A stretch of 55,244 nt of DNA from Candidatus Kuenenia stuttgartensis (GCA_945861865.1 CAMAWN010000014.1:1-55244), one strand, 5' to 3'. Counted from the first letter of the stretch, positions 1 through 8,313 are shown. Made by a program: numbers and translations. The notes: generated by a model not told the origin, from the sequence alone.

Positions 1-86
1 GCCCGCTGCTCGACCGTCCGCGTCAGCTTCTCCACCAACGCTTCCAGCTCGCCAACGCGCCGTCGCAACCCTTCGACTTCTTCCAT
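1..86 (-). CDS. Partial coiled-coil protein N-terminus (possibly IS66-type transposase)
   Basis: An ATG at 84-86 on the minus strand opens a frame of 28 codons that runs off the left edge. The residues are a charged heptad-like coiled coil, including GELEALVEKLTRTVEQ. Such a leucine-zipper start is usual for IS66-family transposase TnpC, but many other proteins begin this way. No downstream domain is visible, and no IS66 accessory gene is seen to its right. The transposase reading is therefore only a suggestion. Confidence 0.3.
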   Translation of the reverse strand, partial: MEEVEGLRRRVGELEALVEKLTRTVEQR

Positions 87-399
87 GATGCCCGGAGATT
101 ACATTCCCCACGAACAGGGCGCAAGTTCGGTCACGCGGTAATCAATCACGTCTGGAGATTCCCGGTTGATTGGCAGTTCTTCATTCGAGCCGCCGCATTC
201 GGTAACAAGCCGTCCGATTGGGAGAATAGAACTCCAATGGAGATTGAATCCAATAGGGCGGCGATATGATGCTTGCCGAGAAATGTCTTGGCCGATCAAA
301 TCAACAGCATCAGTCACCACTAAAATCCTCAACCGTGACACTCAAAAGGCTAGATGATGGCTTTGACGTGCATCGACTGCGGAGTACGCATCGAGTTGC
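87..399. other. Gene-poor stretch, no supported gene
   Basis: Short frames exist on both strands here, including an 80-codon frame on the minus strand at 99-341 and a 63-codon frame on the plus strand. They overlap each other, none shows a recognisable motif, and none has a convincing ribosome binding site. I see no RNA gene or clear repeat. The stretch is best treated as spacer or decayed sequence next to the RTX remnant. Confidence 0.4.
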
Positions 400-560
400 C
401 GGTGCGGGATCGGACGTCCTCTCGTCGATCGAACAAGCACGGCCACGCGCTTCACCGGACGAACCACTCTGGCGGGAGGCACCGGGAACGACACACTCAC
501 CGGAGGCACTGCCGACGATATTCTAACCGGAGGTTTGGGAAACGATTCGCTCATCACCAC
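400..560 (+). pseudogene. Decayed RTX (hemolysin-type calcium-binding) repeat remnant
   Basis: Read in the frame that includes position 469, the DNA encodes TLAGGTGNDTLTGG followed by TADDILTGGLGNDSL. These are three consecutive GGxGxDxL-type nonapeptides, the calcium-binding parallel beta-roll of RTX proteins. Just upstream, in another frame, it encodes GAGSDVLSSIEQA, a phrase that commonly precedes such repeats in large planctomycete surface proteins (recalled, not searched). A frameshift near 440 separates the two parts. After the last repeat the frame loses the pattern and has no secretion signal. I infer a fragment of a large secreted protein gene that has been truncated and shifted. Confidence 0.5.
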
Positions 561-763
561 TGCTCCAACGACTCGCGGTTCGCGTCGGTGTGAGCGGCCA
601 ATTCGCTGGTCGGTGGAGACTTACGCCCGGACTTCCGCAGAGCTGCCAGTCCAACGCTCCCAGAGGCACTGACCTCGCGTTGCACGGTCCAGCACGCCAC
701 AACGTCATGGTGAGCCTCGGCTACCACAAGTAGTCGCCGGCTTGCGGTGACGCCAAGATGCGA

Positions 764-800
764 GAGCCTGATCGCTCGGATGGAGTGATCGGGCTCTTTT
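764..800 (+). terminator. Rho-independent terminator-like hairpin
   Basis: GAGCCTGATC (764-773) pairs with GATCGGGCTC (787-796) with one G-T wobble, and TTTT follows directly. About 30 bases upstream is a short plus-strand frame ending in NVMVSLGYHK and a TAG at 728-730. This may be the tail of the gene whose fragments lie upstream, which the hairpin would have terminated. Confidence 0.5.
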
Positions 801-802
801 CG

Positions 803-862
803 TAGGCACAGGCGTCTCGCCTGTGCCTTGGGCGGTGCCGACAGGCGAGACGCCTGTCGCTA
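803..862. repeat. Interspersed palindromic repeat (CACAGGCG family)
   Basis: There are two adjacent hairpins: GGCACAGGCG/CGCCTGTGCC (805-814 with 818-827) and GACAGGCG/CGCCTGTC (840-847 with 851-858). The two halves are also related to each other. A degenerate copy lies at 5346-5397, just before nnrE, which shows that the element is dispersed. It encodes nothing obvious. Confidence 0.7.
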
Positions 863-1073
863 TGAGTGGCGGCTTGAACCGAATTTCCGCATGGTGGTGA
901 AAAACTCGAATCCCGTCGGGCATATCGCACTTCTTGCCGATTGGTGTTGACCGATTTCGCGATCTGTGCCACAACCGCCATCCCATTCGGATTCCGCTTG
1001 AGCATCGGCCTCCTATCCCACCTCTGGCCGAGACTTGGCGGTTCAACTTTCCTCTCTTTCCGCAGGTCTTACC

Positions 1074-2393
1074 GTGAATACCTCATTGGTTTTCTGTGTG
1101 CTCGCGTTGTCGAGTTCCTGGACTCCACCCTCCGCTCCGGACCTTGATCCGTCCGCAGTTTTTCGTCGAGCTGAGCCAAGTGGATTGTTCGAGGCGGCTG
1201 CTCTGAAGAGCACCGTAATCCGCGCGCAAAGCCCGCCGTTGCAACTGGCCGACGGGCCGATTCGGCCGTCGTTCCCCCCAACCTTTTCGAACCCCGCGAG
1301 ATCGACTCCGGTCAATCCGACACCGTCGTACTCAGCTCCAACCGATTCGGCACCGTACGAAGAGCCGTTGCCGAATCAGTCAGCTCCAATGTTCATGCAG
1401 CCAAGTCCCAGCGGTACGCCGTACATGACCGCGCCTCCGCCGGGCATTTCGACGTGGGGTGCCAATGGACCGCAGCCGTATCGTTTGGGCTATTCGTTGT
1501 GGGCCGACATCGGCTGGTTGCCGAATCGTCCCACGAATATTCCGGGGGGAGGCAAGTTCTCGGTCTTTGAAGCCAACATCGGATTGAATCACACGATCCC
1601 GGCATGGTGGTCGCCGTGGCTGTTCTCGTTGGAGCACCAGATCGGCTACCGCAGTTGGAGCGGACCACTCTCGAATGATCCCACGTTTACTCCCGCTTCC
1701 CCCGGACCTTCCTCCACGCCAGCCACCGTGACGGGGCCAGACCGTGTTGATTTACCGGCCAGTGTGTATCGGCTGGGTTGGGATTTTCGCTTCGAGACAC
1801 CGCTGAACAGCCAGTTCGCGCCGTTCGCGTTGACGCTGGCGTTCAATCCCTCGATCAACACGGACTTCCACCAGACATTGACCCGCGAGGCCTACAATTT
1901 CGATGGCCGCGGCATTCTGGTTTGGCAACTCGATCCTCACTTCCGCGTCGCGTTGGGAGTGGAATTCTGGGATCGAGTGCATGATCGCGTCATTCCGCAT
2001 GCTGGCTTTGTGTGGCAGCCAGACGACCGTTGGGAATTCAATATCATGTGGCCGAAGTCACGCATCCAATACTACTGCGGCAACTACATGGGCGAGGACG
2101 TCTGGCTGTACGTCAACGGCGAGTATCATATCGAGTCTTACCAGATCGGTTCCTCGACCTTCGTCGAGGACACACCTGTACCACGTCCTCCAACAGGCGG
2201 CATGGTGGTGAGCCGCACGGATCAGGTCGAACTGGAGGACTACCGCATCTTAATCGGCCTGCGGAAAAGCAACCCGATCATGTCGGGCTTCATCGAAGGT
2301 GGGTGGGTCTTTGGGCGCCGTGTCGATCAGCGATTCGGTCCCGACTTCCACGTCAGCTCCGGTTTCATCGGTCGCATTGGCATTCGGTTCTGA
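1074..2393 (+). CDS. Secreted outer-membrane beta-barrel-like protein
   Basis: The protein has about 439 residues if GTG at 1074 is the start. An in-frame TTG at 1035 would add 13 residues, and no strong ribosome binding site decides between them. A short hydrophobic leader is followed by a Pro/Ser/Thr-rich linker to about residue 120. The rest shows alternating aromatic/polar strands (for example FSVFEANIGLNH and YRLGWDFRFETP) and a C-terminus ending GRIGIRF. A terminal Phe is the usual last-strand signature of an outer-membrane barrel. The family is not recognised by name; I infer a planctomycete outer-membrane porin-like protein. The next gene starts 23 bases downstream, so they may be co-transcribed. 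Confidence 0.6.
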   Translation: MNTSLVFCVLALSSSWTPPSAPDLDPSAVFRRAEPSGLFEAAALKSTVIRAQSPPLQLADGPIRPSFPPTFSNPARSTPVNPTPSYSAPTDSAPYEEPLPNQSAPMFMQPSPSGTPYMTAPPPGISTWGANGPQPYRLGYSLWADIGWLPNRPTNIPGGGKFSVFEANIGLNHTIPAWWSPWLFSLEHQIGYRSWSGPLSNDPTFTPASPGPSSTPATVTGPDRVDLPASVYRLGWDFRFETPLNSQFAPFALTLAFNPSINTDFHQTLTREAYNFDGRGILVWQLDPHFRVALGVEFWDRVHDRVIPHAGFVWQPDDRWEFNIMWPKSRIQYYCGNYMGEDVWLYVNGEYHIESYQIGSSTFVEDTPVPRPPTGGMVVSRTDQVELEDYRILIGLRKSNPIMSGFIEGGWVFGRRVDQRFGPDFHVSSGFIGRIGIRF

Positions 2394-2416
2394 CCTCTGA
2401 TTTCTGTTTCCACGCC

Positions 2417-3166
2417 ATGTCCGCCCCCGTTGCAATCATTTTGGCTGCTGGCAAAGGAACTCGGATGAAGTCCGAGTTGCCGAAGGTCATGCACTTGGCC
2501 TGTGGTCGTCCGATGGTGGAGCATGTGTTGGCCGCAACTCGCTCGGCTGGTGTCAAACGGCTGGTTGTCGTTGTCGGGTATCAAGCGGAAATGGTTCGTG
2601 ACGGACTTGTTCGTCATCGCGACGTTGAATTCGCGCTGCAAACCGAACAAAAAGGAACTGGCCATGCCGTGATGATGTGCGCGGAGCAACTCGCAAATCA
2701 CGATGGCCCCGTTCTGATCCTCGCGGGAGACACGCCGTTGTTGCGAGGCGAATCGCTCGATGCGTTGCTCGCTGAGTTACGCGACCAGCAGACGGCTTGT
2801 GTCATCGGGACAGCAATTACTGAAAACAACTTCGGACTCGGCCGTGTCGTGCGGTCTTCAGCCGGCGACTTCGTACGAATCGTCGAGCAAAAGGAGACGA
2901 CCCCCGAAGAGGCTGCGATTCGCGAGATCAACACCGGCTGCTACGCCTTCGAGAGTCGCTTGCTGTTTCAGGCACTCACGCAAATCCGACCGAACAACAG
3001 CCAAGGCGAGTACTACCTGACCGACGTTCCAGCAATTCTCAAAGCCAGCGGCCATCGCGTGATTGCCTCGCCGAAGTTGACGATCGAAGAAGCGTTGGGC
3101 GTCAACACACCGGAACAGCTTGCGGATGTCGAATCGATTCTGCGCGATCGGTCGCTGAAATCGTGA
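2417..3166 (+). CDS. glmU: UDP-N-acetylglucosamine pyrophosphorylase domain (GlmU N-terminal type)
   Basis: This 249-residue nucleotidyltransferase starts MSAPVAIILAAGKGTRMKSE, the Rossmann-like nucleotide-binding loop of GlmU and related NTP transferases. Also visible are QTEQKGTGHA, LAGDTPLL, NFGLGRVVR, EINTGCYAF and EYYLTDV, which match the GlmU uridyltransferase domain in order. By family it would join UTP and GlcNAc-1-phosphate to make UDP-GlcNAc for cell-envelope precursors. The protein stops after this domain: the left-handed beta-helix acetyltransferase half of bifunctional GlmU (about 450 residues) is absent. The acetylation of GlcN-1-phosphate must therefore be done elsewhere. It could also serve a different sugar phosphate. 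Confidence 0.85.
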   Translation: MSAPVAIILAAGKGTRMKSELPKVMHLACGRPMVEHVLAATRSAGVKRLVVVVGYQAEMVRDGLVRHRDVEFALQTEQKGTGHAVMMCAEQLANHDGPVLILAGDTPLLRGESLDALLAELRDQQTACVIGTAITENNFGLGRVVRSSAGDFVRIVEQKETTPEEAAIREINTGCYAFESRLLFQALTQIRPNNSQGEYYLTDVPAILKASGHRVIASPKLTIEEALGVNTPEQLADVESILRDRSLKS

Positions 3167-3192
3167 GATTTCGGACATCGATTGCGCAAGGT

Positions 3193-3212
3193 CCGAAGTT
3201 TCAGGACTTCGG
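3193..3212. terminator. Hairpin between convergent genes
   Basis: CCGAAGT (3193-3199) pairs with ACTTCGG (3206-3212) around a six-base loop, followed by an A/T-rich run. It lies between the end of the GlmU-like gene and the end of the convergent oxidoreductase gene. It could terminate either one. The surrounding phrase also resembles an interspersed repeat. Confidence 0.4.
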
Positions 3213-3223
3213 CTACAGAAAAT

Positions 3224-4234
3224 TTAATCGTTTGCAATTCGCAGCAACACTTTGCCTGCTCGTCCCGGTGCCTCCGTCGCTCGAACGGCGTCGCTGACGC
3301 GATCCAATGAGAACACCTCGCCGATCTGTGAGGTCAGCACGCCCTCTTGAATTAGCCCCGACACGGTGCGGATCAGCTTCAGTTTGGCGATCAAACTGAG
3401 CTGCGGCAGCCACCTAGCCAACCAGAAGCCGGCGATCGACGCTCCAGGAGTCATCAAGTCGCGCGGCGAAAAGCTGAGCGGTTCCGGCGACAGAGTTCCG
3501 TAAACCAACATCCGGCCACCCGGAGCCAGACACTTCACGACGGCCGAGCCAGTCGCGCCTCCGACCGGGTCAATCGCGAATCGCACGCCGCGCTTGCCGG
3601 TGACGAGATGCACTTCGTTCTGCAGATCGTCAGCGGATTGTTGTGCAGGATCGAACACAACGACCCCGTCTGCGCCGAGGGACTTCAATGCCTCCGCCTG
3701 CTCCGCGCGACGCACGATGTTCAACGTCTTGAAGCCGAATCGTTGACCCAGCCGCACGACCATCTTACCGAGTTCCGACGCGGCCGCCGTCTGTAACAAC
3801 CAGTCGCCAGACCGAACCGCCAGCACTCGCTGAGTCATCGCGAATGCGGTTGTCGGGTTCACAAAAAACGTCGCGCCTTGCTCGGACGGCAGCGATTTCG
3901 GCAGCGGCACCGCTTGTTTGGCGAGCGTCGTCGTCCGTTCCTGCCAATTGCCGTTGATCCCGTTGAGCAAAGCGACTCGTTTGCCAACCAGCAGCTTGCC
4001 GAGCAATCCACCGCCACTCGCTTCGACGATGCCAACCCCTTCGTAGCCCGGCGTGCAGGGCAGTTTCGGCTGCTTGCCGTAGACGCCGCGCACCGTCATC
4101 AAGTCCGACGGGTTGACCGGGCTGAGCAGCATTCGCACGAGAACCTCGCCGGGCTTCGGTTGCGGCGGTTCGATGTCTCGCAGTTGCAGCACGTCCGCAG
4201 GCTCACCGAACTGGTCGAATTGCACGGATTTCAT
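3224..4234 (-). CDS. Medium-chain dehydrogenase/reductase (quinone/enoyl reductase type)
   Basis: The protein has 336 residues from ATG at 4232-4234; a GTG one codon upstream is possible. It has an N-terminal GroES-like domain with PGEVLVRMLLSPVNPSDLM and PGYEGVGIVE, followed by a Rossmann domain with a nucleotide-binding segment and DPVGG. It lacks the cysteine/histidine zinc ligands of true alcohol dehydrogenases. That places it with zinc-free quinone oxidoreductases and trans-2-enoyl-CoA/ACP reductases of the MDR superfamily. NADPH is the likely cofactor; the substrate is not readable. It runs in the same direction as the SDR gene upstream, with a 121-base gap holding a small palindromic repeat. 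Confidence 0.8.
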   Translation of the reverse strand: MKSVQFDQFGEPADVLQLRDIEPPQPKPGEVLVRMLLSPVNPSDLMTVRGVYGKQPKLPCTPGYEGVGIVEASGGGLLGKLLVGKRVALLNGINGNWQERTTTLAKQAVPLPKSLPSEQGATFFVNPTTAFAMTQRVLAVRSGDWLLQTAAASELGKMVVRLGQRFGFKTLNIVRRAEQAEALKSLGADGVVVFDPAQQSADDLQNEVHLVTGKRGVRFAIDPVGGATGSAVVKCLAPGGRMLVYGTLSPEPLSFSPRDLMTPGASIAGFWLARWLPQLSLIAKLKLIRTVSGLIQEGVLTSQIGEVFSLDRVSDAVRATEAPGRAGKVLLRIAND

Positions 4235-4284
4235 CACAGACTTTCAGAGGCAACTCGAAATGGAACGCATTGCCGGAATCTTCG

Positions 4285-4301
4285 GGTGGGCCTGGCCCAC
4301 C
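4285..4301. repeat. Short perfect palindrome in spacer
   Basis: GGTGGGCC, T, GGCCCACC forms a perfect hairpin. A partial echo, TGTCCACC, lies at about 4327-4334. It resembles the arms of other interspersed repeats in this window and probably belongs to one such family. Confidence 0.5.
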
Positions 4302-4355
4302 AATCGCAATGTCTTGTGGTGAGCGATGTCCACCCTACTCCAGACGCACAGTGTC

Positions 4356-5195
4356 TCAGTCGTGTGGTTTCTTTTTTTTCTCGATCTTGCTGGACGAGTC
4401 ATCCTTCTTCCGAGGTCGGAAGAATTTCATGGACTGCAACACGACCATCTTTCGCCGAGCGATCCGCACGCCGAACGTGATCAGCCAATTCTTCCAACCG
4501 GGAATCACGAATTGCTTGCGTCGTTCCAGAGCTTTGAGTGCCGCTTTGACGACTTGTTCCGGAGTCGAGAACTTATGTTTCTTCAACCAGCCGGGCACAT
4601 TGGCGACATCGAAGAAATCGGTCTGCGTCGTCCCCGGGCAGAGGGCTGTGACGGTCACGCCACGATCGCGGCATTCGGCCCACAACGCTTCGCTGAAATG
4701 CAGCACAAAGGCTTTGCTCGCCGAATAGGTCGGCATGTATGCCACCGGCTGAAAGCCCGCGACCGAGGAGACGTTGATGATGCCGCCGTGGCCGCGTTCC
4801 AGCATGGCGGGGAGCAAGCGATAGGTCAGCTCGGTCATCGAGGCGACGTTGAGCTGCACGAGATCCCGCATCCGCGACTGCTCAGTTTCGTCGATCGTCC
4901 CGACCCAGCCGAAGCCGGCATTGTTGACCAGCAGCTCAATTTGAATTTCCTTCTCGGCGATCGACTCGCACAGCCGCTGAGGTTCGGCGGTGTCAATGAG
5001 GTCGGCGATGATGATCTCGGTCTTCGTGCCGTGCCGAGTGTGCAACTCGTCGGCCAATTTTTCGAGCAGCTCTTTCCGCCGAGCTGTCAGCACCAAGTGC
5101 ATGCCGTGAGCCGCGAGCCGGCGAGCAAACTCGGCCCCGATGCCGGAGGAAGCTCCGGTGATCAGTGCCCAGCGATCAGCGTACGCGTCGAGCAC
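4356..5195 (-). CDS. Short-chain dehydrogenase/reductase
   Basis: This 279-residue SDR probably starts at GTG 5193-5195, with AGGA about nine bases upstream. TGASSGIG (cofactor loop), LLVNNAGFG, NVSSVAGF and the catalytic Tyr/Lys in YSASKAF are all present and in the usual order for classical SDRs. The sequence is close in style to the DltE/YqjQ-like group of soluble oxidoreductases. The C-terminus carries a basic, lysine-rich extension ending KIEKKKKPHD, which may be a membrane- or nucleic-acid-contacting tail. Substrate is unknown. The gene may be co-transcribed with the MDR gene downstream. Confidence 0.85.
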   Translation of the reverse strand: MLDAYADRWALITGASSGIGAEFARRLAAHGMHLVLTARRKELLEKLADELHTRHGTKTEIIIADLIDTAEPQRLCESIAEKEIQIELLVNNAGFGWVGTIDETEQSRMRDLVQLNVASMTELTYRLLPAMLERGHGGIINVSSVAGFQPVAYMPTYSASKAFVLHFSEALWAECRDRGVTVTALCPGTTQTDFFDVANVPGWLKKHKFSTPEQVVKAALKALERRKQFVIPGWKNWLITFGVRIARRKMVVLQSMKFFRPRKKDDSSSKIEKKKKPHD

Positions 5196-5345
5196 GTTGG
5201 TCGGTCCTCATCCAAAGCTGTAAAACTCGTTGCCCCGGCGGATATGTGGGTCAGATCGTAACACAACACCCTCGAAAGAAAAGTCGCCGCGCCGCTTCCA
5301 GCGAGCTTGCCGCCCGCAGAGTTTCGCTATGCTGCGCCATCGTGT

Positions 5346-5397
5346 CGTAGCACAGGCGTCTCGCCGATGGTTCGGAAGTCCAGACAGACGAGCTACG
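5346..5397. repeat. Degenerate copy of the CACAGGCG repeat
   Basis: It begins CGTAGCACAGGCGTCTCGCC and closes with GAGCTACG, so the outer bases CGTAGC/GCTACG still pair. The first arm matches the element at 803-827. It ends 14 bases before the nnrE start codon, so it lies in or next to the promoter/leader of that gene. Confidence 0.6.
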
Positions 5398-5410
5398 AAA
5401 GGAATCCTTT

Positions 5411-6127
5411 ATGTCCGTCCGCAGTCTCACTCGCGAAGAAGTCCGCGCCGTCGATCGCCGCGCGATCGACGAGTTCGGCATGACGGGCCTCGTACTGATG
5501 GAGAACGCCGGCCGAGGCGCGGCGGAACAACTGATGGCACTCGGCATCGACGGATCGGTCATCGTCTGCGCCGGAAAAGGAAACAACGGCGGTGACGGAT
5601 TCGTGATCGCGCGGCATCTCGAACTGCTCGGCGGCGACGTGCGAGTGCTGCTCTTCGCCAACCCTTCTGATCTGTCTGGCGACGCTGCCGCGAATTGGCG
5701 AATCCTTGAAGCCGCCGAGACGCCGCGCGTTGTCTTCGGTCGTCAACCCGCGCTCTCCGACATTGACCACGCTCTGAGCCACGCCGATTGGATCGTCGAT
5801 GCGCTGCTGGGTACCGGCACGGTCGGCGAAGTCCGAGAGCCGTATCGCACTGCGATCATGGCGATCAATCGCTCCGCCCGCAAAGTCTTCGCCGTCGATC
5901 TGCCGTCAGGTCTCGACTGCGATACCAGTGTGCCGATTGAAACGCTTGCTGACGGCACGGCCATCTGCGTCCGAGCCACTCACACCGCGACGTTCGTCGC
6001 TCGCAAACGCGGCTTCGACAATCCCGCCTCGCAAGCTTTCACCGGAGACGTTCACATCGTCGGCATCGGCGTCCCGAAGAAACTGCTCGACGAGGTGCTG
6101 GTGGCTTCGTCGTTCACTTGTTCTTGA
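5411..6127 (+). CDS. nnrE: NAD(P)H-hydrate epimerase
   Basis: This 238-residue protein has the YjeF N-terminal fold. Key segments are VLMENAGRGAAE, CAGKGNNGGDGFV (the diagnostic nucleotide-binding loop), DALLGTG and VDLPSGLDCDT. It epimerises the R form of damaged, hydrated NAD(P)H so that the dehydratase NnrD can repair it. The C-terminal dehydratase domain found in many bacterial fusions is absent. The start is supported by AAAGGA eight bases upstream. The last residues diverge, and the 3' end overlaps the convergent PQQ-protein gene by 14 bases. Confidence 0.9.
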   Translation: MSVRSLTREEVRAVDRRAIDEFGMTGLVLMENAGRGAAEQLMALGIDGSVIVCAGKGNNGGDGFVIARHLELLGGDVRVLLFANPSDLSGDAAANWRILEAAETPRVVFGRQPALSDIDHALSHADWIVDALLGTGTVGEVREPYRTAIMAINRSARKVFAVDLPSGLDCDTSVPIETLADGTAICVRATHTATFVARKRGFDNPASQAFTGDVHIVGIGVPKKLLDEVLVASSFTCS

Positions 6128-7436
6128 TCGCCCACAGTGCATCGAACGATCGCAGATACAACGTACCGTTCGCGAAGACCGGCGATGCCGAGATCGGCTC
6201 ACCCAGATCGCTCTCCGAGAGCACTTCGTAATCGCGACCGGATTTGATGACCGTCACGAGTCCACCGCGAGAGGTCAAATACACCTTGCCATCGGCGTAA
6301 ACCGGCGAACCTCGATAGCGGTCGTTGTGAGCTCGTTTGAGGTAAATCTGCTCGCCGGATTTCTCGTCCAGAAGGTGGACCTGTCCATCTTGCATGCAGA
6401 GATAAACCAAGCCGTTGTGAATGAGTGGCGAAGGGACATCCGGAGTCTTGGGATACTTCCACAACAGCAAGTCCGATTTATTCGTGATGTCACCTTTGCC
6501 GTCCGGCTTCAGCGCGATAACCGGAGCTCCCTTGGCCGTCGGAACGACGATGATCCCATCGCCAGTCGCGGGAGAGGCGACAAATCGCAGCGTCGGATCG
6601 TACTTTGTCTTCGCGTTTAGATTGCCACAGCGCCACAGTTCGTGGCCGTCCTTCAAATCGTGGGCCACGATGAAATCGGCCCCGTGGCTGAGCAAAAATT
6701 TCGTCTTGCCGTCGTCGTACATCACCGGCGAGGCGTAAGAGTGTTCGTTTTCCTGAATCGCGTCGCTCGGCCGATCGCGCTTCCAGATTTCCTTGCCGGT
6801 TTTCTTGTCCAAGCAAACAACCACCGCCTCGCGAGTCTTCGCGTTGCCGTCACCGTGAATGAGTTGGACATACAACTGGTCGCCATCGAGCAACGGAGTC
6901 GAGGTCATGCCGAATTGGATGTTGAACTTGCCGTAACGGTCTTGCAGATTGAATTTCCAGACTTCCTTGCCTTCGACAGTCCAGCAGCCAATAACCCCAT
7001 TGGTCATCATCGCCCAGACATGCTCGCCATCAGTGCTCGGCGAGTTCGATGCCGAGTTCCCCTCATCCCCACGGACATCCTTGTTGCCAGATGCCATGAC
7101 TTGCCGCCACTTCTCTTTGCCGTCCGTTCCGACGCACAGCAGCAGCAAGTCTCCCGAACCCTTATCGACGGACGTGAGAAAAATCCGCTCGCCCCACACC
7201 GCTGGAGTCGCTCCGGCTGGCCCTGGCATCGGCAATCGCCACGCGACGTTCTCCGTCTTCGACCACTTCGTCGGCGTGTTCGTCTCATTCGAGATGCCGT
7301 TGTTCTTCGGGCCTCGCCACTGTGGCCAGTTCTCCGAGCGAACGGTGTTGATGGAGACCGCCAATCCCACCAGCGCGACAACAACGGCTCCGAACCATCG
7401 AACCAACCGAGAGTTGAACAACGTCACCGACCTCAT
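6114..7436 (-). CDS. Secreted PQQ-like beta-propeller protein
   Basis: The protein has 440 residues with an N-terminal signal/transmembrane segment (about residues 12-32) and then NWPQWRGPKNNGIS, a start phrase typical of planctomycete PQQ-like proteins. Repeated blades contain G.V.aWD-like phrases such as LDKKTGKEIWKRD, LKDGHELWRC and LDEKSGEQIYLKR. This is the BamB/PQQ-dehydrogenase propeller fold. Catalytic PQQ-dehydrogenase residues cannot be recognised, so I infer a structural or binding role in the periplasm. A paralogue-like gene is at 31502. It stands alone here, convergent with nnrE. Confidence 0.75.
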   Translation of the reverse strand: MRSVTLFNSRLVRWFGAVVVALVGLAVSINTVRSENWPQWRGPKNNGISNETNTPTKWSKTENVAWRLPMPGPAGATPAVWGERIFLTSVDKGSGDLLLLCVGTDGKEKWRQVMASGNKDVRGDEGNSASNSPSTDGEHVWAMMTNGVIGCWTVEGKEVWKFNLQDRYGKFNIQFGMTSTPLLDGDQLYVQLIHGDGNAKTREAVVVCLDKKTGKEIWKRDRPSDAIQENEHSYASPVMYDDGKTKFLLSHGADFIVAHDLKDGHELWRCGNLNAKTKYDPTLRFVASPATGDGIIVVPTAKGAPVIALKPDGKGDITNKSDLLLWKYPKTPDVPSPLIHNGLVYLCMQDGQVHLLDEKSGEQIYLKRAHNDRYRGSPVYADGKVYLTSRGGLVTVIKSGRDYEVLSESDLGEPISASPVFANGTLYLRSFDALWAIKNK

Positions 7437-7551
7437 GCTGCTTGCTCCTTGCCGAGAATTGAGGAGAACCTGACGACGCTCAACAGTTTCAGGAGCGGCT
7501 GGCAGGTCGTCAATGAAGCCAACGAAGACCGCAGAACCCCTTTCGTTGGCA

Positions 7552-7613
7552 AGCCGGTGGGCGTCATCCCCCGGACGATCTCAGCGAAGTCCGGATGTTG
7601 ACGCCCTCCGGCT
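7552..7613. repeat. REP-like imperfect inverted repeat
   Basis: AGCCGGTGGGCGTCA on the left is echoed inversely by TGACGCCCTCCGGCT on the right, with about 20 bases of loop. The motif also resembles the element embedded in the TPR-like gene at 17008-17083. It sits directly at the 5' break of the Uma2 fragment. Confidence 0.65.
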
Positions 7614-7616
7614 CAC

Positions 7617-7800
7617 CGGAATCGTTTTGGCATTCGCGAGTACTGGCTGGTGGACGCTCGCGGCGAGCGGATCGAGTTTCAAATTCTGCGTCACACCGCT
7701 CGCGGTTATGTGGCGACTCGCCCCTCCAACGGCTGGCGGAAGTCCGCCGTGTTCGGCAAATCCTTCCGCCTCACTCGCCAACTCGACGACTTATCCGGTT
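7617..7800 (+). pseudogene. C-terminal fragment of a Uma2-family (DUF820) nuclease-like protein
   Basis: The frame beginning at 7617 encodes RFGIREYWLVDARGERIEF and then about 35 more residues ending near GKSFRLTRQLD. The REYWLVD strand, followed by a variable strand and a closing hydrophobic segment, is the well-known C-terminal part of Uma2-family restriction-endonuclease-like proteins. The N-terminal two thirds are missing, and the REP-like palindrome lies at the break. There is no start codon or ribosome binding site. I regard it as a dead remnant; the exact family is judged from memory. Confidence 0.55.
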
Positions 7801-7878
7801 CGCAGAAATTAGCTGCGCGTTGGGATGTAGCTTTTGGCGCAGACGGCATTGAGGGTTGTGACAGGTCGATCGTTCGAG

Positions 7879-7945
7879 CGTCGGCGGTTCACGGTGGAGT
7901 TCAAGGCCGAGGCGGTGCAGATGCTGCTGGATGGTCATACCGTGG
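7879..7945 (+). mobile_element. IS3-family orfA N-terminal fragment
   Basis: It encodes RRRFTVEFKAEAVQMLLDG, the opening of the helix-turn-helix of IS3/IS911-type OrfA transposase subunits. After about 22 residues the similarity stops. No orfB, no terminal inverted repeats and no target duplication can be seen, so this is a relic only. Confidence 0.55.
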
Positions 7946-7997
7946 CGACTGATCGTGAACCTTCCAAAGCCATTCGCGATCGCACGCAGGAAGAAGG

Positions 7998-8313
7998 CTT
8001 TGATGCCGTCGATCTGACCGTCGCTGATCTCGTGCAAGGAGGTGATCGAACTCGGCAGACACTTCTCGAATTCGGCGGGCTTGATCGCCGCGAAGATCGC
8101 GTTGAACCGATCGTGCGACGGAATCCCTCGGCTCACGTCCAGAAACTTCGCCAGCCACGGCTGCTTGGTGTGTCCCCACGCGGCGAGGGCCACGAAGTCG
8201 TCCGCTCCACAGACCACCGCACACACCGCAATCGTCACCACGTTGATCAGCGGATCAAGCCCCTCTCGCCGTCGGGGGGCGTCAAGGGTCACAGCAATTT
8301 CGCACACCGGCAT
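7998..8313 (-). mobile_element. ISAs1-family transposase N-terminal fragment
   Basis: The minus strand encodes PLINVVTIAVCAVVCGADDF, then WLAKFLDVSRGIPSHDRFNA and IKPAEFEKCL. This order is characteristic of the N-terminal region of ISAs1-family transposases. The conserved DGQ(I)xxIDGK block that should follow is damaged (DGQIDGIKAFF), and the DDE catalytic remainder is absent. The plausible start is the ATG at about 8313. It abuts the IS3 fragment in opposite orientation, consistent with nested insertions that have decayed. Confidence 0.65.

Noticed and set aside
99..341. 80-codon minus-strand frame in the gene-poor left end
   Set aside because: No motif, no good ribosome binding site, and it overlaps a competing frame on the other strand; evidence too weak to call a gene.
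2012..2416. In-frame extension upstream of the GlmU-like start, overlapping the barrel protein
   Set aside because: The extension is antisense-like in composition and shifted relative to the barrel protein frame; the conserved family start MSAPVAIILAAGKG begins at 2417.
5799..6620. 273-codon plus-strand frame overlapping nnrE and the PQQ gene
   Set aside because: It is out of frame with nnrE and antisense to the PQQ gene, with no motif.
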